NCBI GenBank assembly: GCA_001873845.1 | Contig: MNZY01000071.1 | Span: 1-11,281 of the forward strand | Source: Candidatus Altarchaeum sp. CG2_30_32_3053 | Lineage (GTDB): Archaea; Altiarchaeota; Altiarchaeia; Altiarchaeales; Altiarchaeaceae | Reading direction: 5' to 3' | Length of the DNA stretch: 11,281 nucleotides | Shown: piece after piece, positions 6,752-11,281 of the stretch | How positions within the stretch are numbered: position 1 is the first letter of the stretch | Layout of the letters: each line of letters begins with the position of its first letter | Notes under the pieces: model-generated | What the model was told of the DNA's origin: nothing | Databases searched by the model: none | The model's input: only the letters and a program-made list of their open reading frames with translations | Made by a program: the position numbers and the translations under genes

Positions 6752-6772
6752 CCGACCAATTTTATTGGTCGG
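6752..6772. other. GC-rich hairpin at a junction
   Basis: CCGACCAA (6752-6759) and TTGGTCGG (6765-6772) form a perfect 8-base stem around a 5-base loop, much richer in GC than the surroundings. It lies exactly between the truncated PIN gene and the remnant at 6762-6977, whose stop codon falls inside the loop. A stem-loop in this position resembles the right end of an IS200/IS605-type element or a terminator. Confidence 0.5.
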
Positions 6773-6977
6773 ATGAATTTGCCTGCATGTTTAAAACAGG
6801 AACTCGCAAGTCCTGTATCTTCCTGCCAGAGGATTGGTTCCCATCGGGATTGTTACAAGTCATTTCCATATCATCTACACTGAGAGTTTCATCTCTGTTT
6901 AAAGCAGAATTTGTATTGCTGCGGACTTGGGAAGCATCCGCAGGTGCGTTTTTAAAATCAGTAGATTTTAAAATATA
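6762..6977 (-). pseudogene. Remnant of an unidentified gene, possibly an IS200/IS605 TnpB tail
   Basis: The minus frame is open for 71 codons between a TAG at 6978-6980 and a TAA at 6762-6764, with no start codon until about residue 38. The peptide is low in hydrophobics and rich in N, S, D and Q (ALNRDETLSVDDMEMT, then NPDGNQSSGRK), which is the style of the disordered C-terminal tails found after the zinc ribbon of TnpB-type proteins. There is no catalytic motif, so the assignment rests on style, on the terminal hairpin and on the neighbouring rearranged pieces. The segment has visibly more G and C than its AT-rich surroundings, consistent with foreign origin. It also contains a 7-base stem (CTGCGGA/TCCGCAG, 6919-6943). 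Confidence 0.3.
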
Positions 6978-7351
6978 CTAAAACCTTTGATTTCAATCTT
7001 TAAAAATTTACGAAATTTTAAAATACTGAAACATTCGGTTTCAATCTTTAAAAAATCTGTGGGATTTTTTAAATACTAAAAATCTTTGAGATTTTAAAAT
7101 ACATGACTACCAGCTATTTTCAAAATATGGTTAAAATACATAAATGTTTATTTGTTTTACCTATTGTCATATATGGTTAAAACAAAGTATTTGTTTCAAT
7201 TGGTTTAAATATTTAATTTGGTCAAAATTTAATTTAACCGATAGTCATGAAATACTGAAACCGTTGGTTTCAATCTTTAAAAAATCATGGTATTTTTTAA
7301 ATACTGAAAACTGCAAGTTTTCAATCTTTAAAAATTTACAAAATTTTTAAA
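6950..7351. repeat. Array of alternating palindromes (two hairpin types)
   Basis: About 400 bases of AT-rich DNA are built from two alternating hairpins. Long AT stems occur at 6950-6973 (TTTTAAAATC/GATTTTAAAA), about 7001-7025, 7047-7073 (TTTAAAAAATC/GATTTTTTAAA), 7276-7301 and 7327-7351 (TTTAAAAATTT/AAATTTTTAAA). Short stems in the context TACTGAAA ... TTTCAATC occur at 7028-7042 (GAAAC/GTTTC), 7257-7271 (GAAACC/GGTTTC) and 7306-7322 (GAAAACT/AGTTTTC). Stem bases change between units, but the pairing partner changes with them. The middle (7102-7249) is more diverged, bounded by CATGACTA and its complement TAGTCATG, and holds AAACAAA/TTTGTTT around GTA. No coding frame explains it. Confidence 0.75.
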
Positions 7352-7558
7352 TGAGAGCGAAGCGAACTTATCTTTAACTTTCCTTGTAACTGGTGCTTTG
7401 TTTAAGCCACATAATCAACCAGTTGCCCTTATCTCTCACGAAACAAGCCCATCAATTCATTGGTTGGTGATTGGCATTTATGTTTTCCATTTCTATTGCA
7501 GACATTATAAATTAATTATTGATAAGTTAAATATATAATAAAATTTCCGTTCTGTTGT
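7352..7558. other. Unassigned stretch between the palindrome array and the glyS fragment
   Basis: No complete gene is visible. On the minus strand short open pieces occur in all three frames (for example MSAIEMENINANHQPMN, then WACFVRDKGNWLIMWLK), as expected of a coding sequence broken by frameshifts. I cannot name its family. The block 7357-7500 is less AT-rich than the array beside it and contains CAACCA and TGGTTG as possible stem arms about 50 bases apart. It is probably debris from the same rearrangement as the neighbouring remnants. Confidence 0.3.
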
Positions 7559-7659
7559 TCCGTAGTCATAAAACCCGATTATTCCTCCGTAAATCCCGTA
7601 GCCCGGATAAAATATTCCTGCCTCTTTGCGATGTCTGAAATTTTTTCGTAAATTTTCAT
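7559..7659 (-). pseudogene. glyS: 5' fragment of a glycyl-tRNA synthetase gene
   Basis: The ATG at 7657-7659 opens MKIYEKISDIAKR. A one-base shift near 7620-7630 continues as GIFYPGYGIYGGIIGFYDYG, and a further shift near 7550 gives GTTGTEI before the similarity ends. The order (K-x-Y-E-K-I, A-K-R, then I-Y-G-G-x-x-G-F-Y-D-Y-G) is the start of class II archaeal/eukaryotic-type GlyRS. Everything after the first 40 or so residues, including the motifs of the catalytic core, is absent. It lies directly behind apgM. An in-frame GTG at 7705-7707 overlaps the apgM stop (GTGA) and might still drive a 43-residue peptide. A complete glyS must exist elsewhere if this reading is right. Confidence 0.6.
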
Positions 7660-7703
7660 TAAACATTTCGCTCTGAAAGAAATTTCATCCACTTTCCACT
7701 TAA

Positions 7704-8966
7704 TCACGCCCCAAATTTCTTTCCCCTTCTGCTTAAATCCATTAAAATATTGAGCAAATCGGTTCCTTTGATAACCCCAAGCCCTCCTTTTGCACATTCC
7801 CTTTCGCTGAATTTACAGATTTCATCTGTTCTAACATCTCCGAGAATTGCTATGGGAACAGTATCTCCGCTGTGCTCTTTCACAGTTACAGATGTAGTAT
7901 GGTCTGCTGTTAAAGCAATCGTTGTATTTAAATTATTTTCACTGACCGAAAGAAGCAGTTTTCCTAACACTTTGTCAATTCTTTCAATCATTTCTACCTT
8001 TCCCTCAAAATCGCCGTCATGAGAAATTTCATCAGTGCCTTTGATATTAATGAGAATAAAGTCGTGCCTGTTTTCTTTTAGTTCTTTTATGCATGCATCT
8101 ATTTTTCCTTCAATGTTTGAATCAGCATGACCTGTTGCACTGCTAACATCAATGATATTTAGTCCAACTGATCTGCCTACTCCTTTAACCAATGTTACTC
8201 CAGCAATACACGCTCCATTTAGTCCATACTTTTCATTAAATTTTGGAATTTCTCCTGTCTTTCCAGCCCCCCTCGCGAGTATAATGTTTGCAGGAAGCAT
8301 TCCTTTATTTATTCTTTCGCTTTGAATTTCGCTGCGGTTTAAAATTTCATAGCACCTTTCGGTAAATTTATTCAAAATCTGTGCGGTTCTTTTTGCTGCA
8401 TCTGAATCATCTAACGGTCTGACTTCTTTTATCTCACCTTCGCTGTGCGGGTCGCTGTCAGAAATTTTTTCGGATAAATTTTTGCCCCTTAAAACAAGAA
8501 CTCCTCTGTGTCCCGAAGATGCTTTGAAAACAACATCCGCATCATCAGTCCGAAAATTTAACAGCTTTCCAAGTTCTTTCATTCCGAATTCGCCCCTTCC
8601 TGCCCTTCTGTCAGTTATAAAAATTTTGTTGTTTTTCTTTTCAGCAGTGGCAAAATTACACCTGAAAGCAATGTCATCCTTGCCTAAATTTAATCCGGCA
8701 CCCAATGCCTCAAAGGGACCTCTTCCTGTGTAATATTCATAAGGGTTATAACCGAGCAATGCCAAATGAGCTGTATTGCTTCCCGGTGGAATTCCGTAGC
8801 CAATCGGATTCATAATTCCGCAGATTCCATCTCTTGCTATTTTGTCCATGTTTGGCTTGCTTGCTACTTCAAGAGGGGTTTTGTTGTTATGTTCTCTGTC
8901 GGGCCTGTCTGCCATCCCGTCACAAATTATCAATACAATTTTTGTTTGCTGCATTTTATTAGACAT
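7704..8966 (-). CDS. apgM: 2,3-bisphosphoglycerate-independent phosphoglycerate mutase, archaeal type
   Basis: ApgM interconverts 3- and 2-phosphoglycerate in glycolysis and gluconeogenesis, in the cytoplasm, using an alkaline-phosphatase-superfamily fold with two metals. At 420 residues it has the normal length. Metal- and phosphate-binding landmarks are ICDGMADRP (D16), PPGSNTAHLALLGY with the nucleophile S63, YYTGRGPFEALGAG, DRRAGRGEFG, FKASSGHRGVLVLRG, ISHDGDFEGKVEMIERID and LTADHTTSVTVKEHSGDTVP. The C-terminus KKFGA is typical. A second ATG at codon 5 (MQQTKIVLIICDG) is an equally good start; the first has no clear ribosome binding site. The gene follows the second copy of the 82-bp repeat and precedes the glyS fragment, whose possible start overlaps its stop. 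Intact. Confidence 0.96.
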   Translation of the reverse strand: MSNKMQQTKIVLIICDGMADRPDREHNNKTPLEVASKPNMDKIARDGICGIMNPIGYGIPPGSNTAHLALLGYNPYEYYTGRGPFEALGAGLNLGKDDIAFRCNFATAEKKNNKIFITDRRAGRGEFGMKELGKLLNFRTDDADVVFKASSGHRGVLVLRGKNLSEKISDSDPHSEGEIKEVRPLDDSDAAKRTAQILNKFTERCYEILNRSEIQSERINKGMLPANIILARGAGKTGEIPKFNEKYGLNGACIAGVTLVKGVGRSVGLNIIDVSSATGHADSNIEGKIDACIKELKENRHDFILINIKGTDEISHDGDFEGKVEMIERIDKVLGKLLLSVSENNLNTTIALTADHTTSVTVKEHSGDTVPIAILGDVRTDEICKFSERECAKGGLGVIKGTDLLNILMDLSRRGKKFGA

Positions 8967-8987
8967 ATTGCAAAATAACTTCTTTAC

Positions 8988-8998
8988 ATTATAATTTT
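8988..8998 (-). promoter_or_regulatory. Candidate TATA box for apgM
   Basis: The minus strand reads AAAATTATAAT about 22-32 bases upstream of the first apgM ATG, a fitting distance for a leaderless or short-leader archaeal transcript. The 82-bp repeat starts 30 bases further upstream. The match is weak in such AT-rich DNA. Confidence 0.3.
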
Positions 8999-9027
8999 AT
9001 TCATTTTTGGTATTTGTTTATCTATAT

Positions 9028-9109
9028 TCATTTTACTGACTTTTTGCAGTAAAATGACTATACTCGTAAATTTGATAACGGTACAAAAAGTTAGCAAATT
9101 TACTATAAT
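9028..9109. mobile_element. 82-bp double-hairpin repeat, copy 2
   Basis: This is the second copy of the element at 668-749, same orientation, one mismatch (A at 9083). It lies between the stop of the membrane-protein gene (9199) and the apgM start (8966), interrupting no gene but sitting where apgM promoter elements could be. Near-identity over 82 bases, with both hairpins preserved and unrelated flanks, fits two recent insertions of the same sequence. Confidence 0.7.
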
Positions 9110-9198
9110 TTAATAACCAACAAATAATTATGATTAAATTTAAATATGCTTTTTAGAAATATAAAATTTTTAAATTTCTGCCTGATGTTGCAGGATGT

Positions 9199-9720
9199 TT
9201 AAATTTCCTGAATCTCCTGATTTAAATTTCTCTTCATCCTATTGTTCATTTTCTTTTTGTCTTCCTTCATCGTTTCATAACTCAAAAACGCAATCAAAAG
9301 CCCAGCAGTTACTGATAAAAGCAAAAGCAGATAAACCGGAAGTAGTTTGTAGTTCAAAAATAATGCATAATAAATAAGCACCATTCCAAGAATTGAAATT
9401 GCAGCAACATATAAAATTTCTTTTTTTGTCAGGGAAATTTTCCCGCTGTCATCTACATCTAAGGTATCTTTAACATTCCCTTCATTTGCCATTTCAGCTT
9501 CATCTTCTGCATACTCTTTATATCTTTCAGGTATAAATTTCTTTTCCAACAGGATGGCAATAATTAAGAGCAATATTACGATTATTAAGAATAAATTTAG
9601 GTCTATGTATCGTTCAGCCTGCGGAAAGTAAATTTTTATAAATAAAAATCCGATAAATAAAATTAACAGATACCTTGCACTATCTCCTATTACTTCGGTA
9701 ATGTTTTTTGCTATTGGCAT
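9199..9720 (-). CDS. Unidentified membrane protein with four predicted transmembrane helices
   Basis: The 173-residue protein has four hydrophobic segments, around residues 17-32, 41-58, 102-121 and 125-147. They form two tight hairpins separated by an acidic, hydrophilic loop (about 59-101, including KEYAEDEAEMANE and DVDDSGKISLTKKE) and end in a charged tail of about 25 residues rich in K, N and E. I recognise no family or catalytic motif. Two closely spaced helix pairs joined by a soluble linker suggest a small structural or accessory membrane protein. It starts at an ATG at 9718-9720, downstream of guaAB on the same strand with a 200-base gap, so separate transcription is likely. Confidence 0.75.
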   Translation of the reverse strand: MPIAKNITEVIGDSARYLLILFIGFLFIKIYFPQAERYIDLNLFLIIVILLLIIAILLEKKFIPERYKEYAEDEAEMANEGNVKDTLDVDDSGKISLTKKEILYVAAISILGMVLIYYALFLNYKLLPVYLLLLLSVTAGLLIAFLSYETMKEDKKKMNNRMKRNLNQEIQEI

Positions 9721-9749
9721 TTTGATTTATCTTTATTTATCTTTATGTA

Positions 9750-9793
9750 AATTTTGTTTTTGGTTATTAATAATTTTGTTTTTGGTTATTAAT
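9750..9793. repeat. Two-copy 22-bp tandem duplication upstream of the membrane-protein gene
   Basis: The 22-base unit (aattttg followed by tttttggttattaat in part) occurs twice back to back at 9750-9771 and 9772-9793 with no difference. It lies 30-73 bases upstream of the membrane-protein ATG, within its likely promoter region. Replication slippage explains it simply. Confidence 0.7.
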
Positions 9794-9812
9794 AATAATT
9801 TCATTGCAGAGG

Positions 9813-9926
9813 TTATAAAATTTTGTATAAAATTACTTTTCCACCAATAACTTTATCTAAATTTTTCCACTGGAAAGACCAATGGCACAGATTACAGTTT
9901 TTGCAAATTCCTGATTTTGTACTTAT
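9813..9926 (-). CDS. Possible C-x2-C-x2-C mini-protein directly behind guaAB
   Basis: A minus-strand frame opens at a TGA at 9927-9929, overlaps the guaAB stop, and runs 37 codons to a TAA at 9813-9815. It contains SGICKNCNLCHWSFQWKN: three cysteines spaced C-x2-C-x2-C followed by aromatic residues, then KVIGGKVILYKIL. Cysteines in this spacing can bind zinc or an iron-sulphur cluster. No ATG, GTG or TTG exists in frame, so it is either a frameshifted remnant (a TTG in another frame at the guaAB end reads MNKYK) or chance. Low confidence. Confidence 0.25.
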   Translation of the reverse strand: MSTKSGICKNCNLCHWSFQWKNLDKVIGGKVILYKIL

Positions 9927-10840
9927 TCAAACTCAATCGTTGCAGGCGGTTTGCTTGTTAAATCATACAAAACTCGTGTAACATGAGGAATTTCTGCTGT
10001 TATTCTGCTTGCTATTCTTTGCAAAATTTCCCATTTGATATTCTTTGCGTTTGCAGTCATCGCATCCTTGGATTCAACAATTCTTACCGCAATCATGTAC
10101 CCATAATCCCTTTTATCTCTTTTCACTCCGGTTGCCTTTCCTTCAAGCAGAACAGCAAATGCCTGCCAGACCTTTAAATTTGAATATGAAATTTCTTCCC
10201 TGACAATTGCATCTGCTTCTCTGACAATTTCTACTTTTTCTTTTGTTACTTCTTCCAAAACCCTTATCGCCAGTCCTGGTCCGGGAAACGGCATTCTTTC
10301 GGAAATTTCTTCGGAAAGTCCAAGAACCCTCGCAACTTTCCGAACCTCTTCTTTGTATAAGTCTCTTAATGGCTCGTAAAGTTCAAGCGTCATTCCGGAT
10401 GGCAGGGCAACATTGTGATGGCTTTTTATATTTCCTTTTGTTTCAATCCAGTCAGGAGCAATTGTTCCCTGAACCAGAAATTTTGCCTTATATTTTTCAG
10501 CGTATTCGTTAAAAATTTCAATATAGATTTTTCCGATAATTTTTCTCTTTTCTTCTGGATCCGTAATTCCCTTTAATGCATCAAAAAATCGTTCCTGCGC
10601 ATCGGCAAATTCAAAATTTACCTTTGTTTCAAAAATTTCCTTTATTCTTTCCGGCTCGTTTTTACGCATAAAGCCTGTATCAACAAACACACAAACCAGA
10701 TTTTTCCCGATTGCTTTTCCGACGAGCATAGCACATGTTGAGGAATCAACGCCTCCTGATAATGCAATTATTGTCTTTCCAACGACAGTTTCTTTTGCTT
10801 CCTCAACGGCATTTTTGATAAATTTTTCCGCATCAAACAT
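9923..10840 (-). CDS. guaAB: GMP synthetase subunit B (ATP-pyrophosphatase subunit)
   Basis: GuaAB aminates XMP to GMP using ATP and ammonia supplied by a separate glutaminase subunit (GuaAA), which is not in this window. From the ATG at 10838-10840 (MFDAEKFIKNAVEEAKE) it has 305 residues. It carries the PP-loop ALSGGVDSS (about residues 26-34), DTGFMRKNEPERI, QGTIAPDWIE, KSHHNVALP, RMPFPGPGLAIRVL and the C-terminal dimerisation and XMP-binding end HVTRVLYDLTSKPPATIEFE. No glutamine amidotransferase domain is fused, as is usual in archaea. The reading frame is open up to 10927, and an ATG at 10859-10861 adds MYLNKFK. I prefer the inner start by family resemblance, although a TATA-like site suits the 10861 start. 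Intact. Confidence 0.95.
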   Translation of the reverse strand: MFDAEKFIKNAVEEAKETVVGKTIIALSGGVDSSTCAMLVGKAIGKNLVCVFVDTGFMRKNEPERIKEIFETKVNFEFADAQERFFDALKGITDPEEKRKIIGKIYIEIFNEYAEKYKAKFLVQGTIAPDWIETKGNIKSHHNVALPSGMTLELYEPLRDLYKEEVRKVARVLGLSEEISERMPFPGPGLAIRVLEEVTKEKVEIVREADAIVREEISYSNLKVWQAFAVLLEGKATGVKRDKRDYGYMIAVRIVESKDAMTANAKNIKWEILQRIASRITAEIPHVTRVLYDLTSKPPATIEFE

Positions 10841-10884
10841 TTTAAATTTATTTAAATACATAGGATGTAAATTTGGTGATCGTC

Positions 10885-10895
10885 CCTTTAAATTG
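10885..10895 (-). promoter_or_regulatory. Candidate TATA box for guaAB
   Basis: The minus strand reads CAATTTAAAGG. Its centre lies about 27-30 bases before the ATG at 10861, the spacing that would give a leaderless transcript from that ATG. A second AT-rich site (TATTTAAATA, near 10850) is too close to the preferred start at 10840 to work as its TATA box. Confidence 0.3.
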
Positions 10896-10927
10896 ATATG
10901 GTTGAGTGCCAAATAGACGTAGGCCAT

Positions 10928-11281
10928 TAATTTAATTAGACTGCTATAATAACCTACCTACAAAGTAGATCGTATTCTTGGGTAATAATCTGTGTATAAG
11001 TGGTGGCTACATCTATATAAATCTTATGGAGCTTTTTTAAAAGCTACTGCTGTACTCAGACTATAGTGAAAATTTCAACCTTTGATTATTTATTTTGAAC
11101 ATCAACATTACATATTATGATTTAAAGAATAAATATATGGACAAAAACAATATTATCAAAAGATGTCAAAATGACTATAATGAGCCACCTCTTTTATATT
11201 AAATTTTTCATAAACAAATTTAAAATACAAATATAAATTTAAAACAAAAAATTTTAAGTTATAAATTTTTTAATCAAAAAT
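10928..11281. other. Gene-free AT-rich right edge
   Basis: No convincing gene is visible on either strand in this 354-base stretch. It holds a 7-base inverted repeat (AGCTTTT/AAAAGCT, 11030-11045), a TATA-like ctatataaat around 11012-11021, and a 21-codon plus-strand ORF at 11137-11202 (MDKNNIIKRCQNDYNEPPLLY) that is too short to support. No tRNA-like T-arm was found. The last 80 bases are nearly pure A and T. Confidence 0.5.

Noticed and set aside
6752..6943. Structured non-coding RNA (RNase P, SRP or box-type) suggested by GC-rich hairpins
   Set aside because: None of the conserved sequences of those RNAs could be found, and a 71-codon open frame with protein-like composition crosses the region.
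6990..7330. CRISPR-like look of GATTGAAAC on the minus strand at about 50-base spacing
   Set aside because: The repeated parts are not identical, the variable parts are only hairpin loops of 3-6 bases, and no constant repeat with unique spacers of about 30-40 bases can be drawn. No cas gene is in the window.
7579..7797. A 72-codon minus-strand ORF overlapping the 3' end of apgM
   Set aside because: Its first part is a shadow of the apgM C-terminus (which ends normally in KKFGA). Only its second part is meaningful, as the first frame of the glyS fragment.
10928..11110. A tRNA gene in the gene-free right part
   Set aside because: No T-arm consensus (GGTTCxAxTCC), no plausible acceptor stem and no CCA-adjacent pairing were found.
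11168..11179. A third partial copy of the 82-bp element (12 bases aaaatgactata shared)
   Set aside because: Only 12 AT-rich bases match and neither hairpin is present, so chance cannot be excluded.

Overview
The window is about 11.3 kb of AT-rich DNA from an archaeon. The evidence is the content: the large (DP2) subunit of DNA polymerase D, an archaeal-type cofactor-independent phosphoglycerate mutase (ApgM), a stand-alone ATP-pyrophosphatase subunit of GMP synthetase (GuaAB) and TATA-box-like sites upstream of genes. PolD rules out most Crenarchaeota. A euryarchaeal, DPANN or altiarchaeal-type genome is plausible, but the sequence alone does not fix the lineage.

Layout, left to right. A plus-strand gene is cut by the left edge (1-197). 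Next comes a decayed two-gene minus-strand cassette: a frameshifted DUF5678-like small protein (825-1054) and a retropepsin-like aspartic protease (352-808). An 82-bp repeat (668-749) interrupts the protease near its start. The cassette is bracketed by two related direct repeats (297-350 and 1079-1132). nadC (1139-1978, minus) follows, then a minus-strand MNT/HEPN toxin-antitoxin pair in which the MNT gene is intact (2507-2770) and the HEPN toxin is broken by several frameshifts (2082-2506). An ordered tandem repeat (2831-2953) fills the divergent gap before polC (2962-6162, plus), which is intact, intein-free and ends in a PCNA-binding motif.

The stretch 6163-7703 holds mostly remnants: a small orphan ORF, the C-terminal half of a PIN-domain protein, a hairpin carrying the stop codon of another gene remnant, an array of alternating palindromes (6950-7351), an unassigned piece, and a frameshifted 5' fragment of a glycyl-tRNA synthetase gene directly behind apgM. 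The remaining minus-strand genes are apgM (7704-8966), a second copy of the 82-bp repeat (9028-9109), a four-helix membrane protein (9199-9720) and guaAB (9923-10840 or 10861). The right edge (10928-11281) has no recognisable gene.

The housekeeping genes (DNA replication, NAD, GMP, glycolysis) do not form one pathway. They are ordinary chromosomal genes separated by gaps where defence-like modules (protease/DUF5678, MNT/HEPN, PIN) and mobile-element debris have landed and decayed. The most unusual structures are the 82-bp double-hairpin repeat and the palindrome array, whose stems vary in a compensating way.
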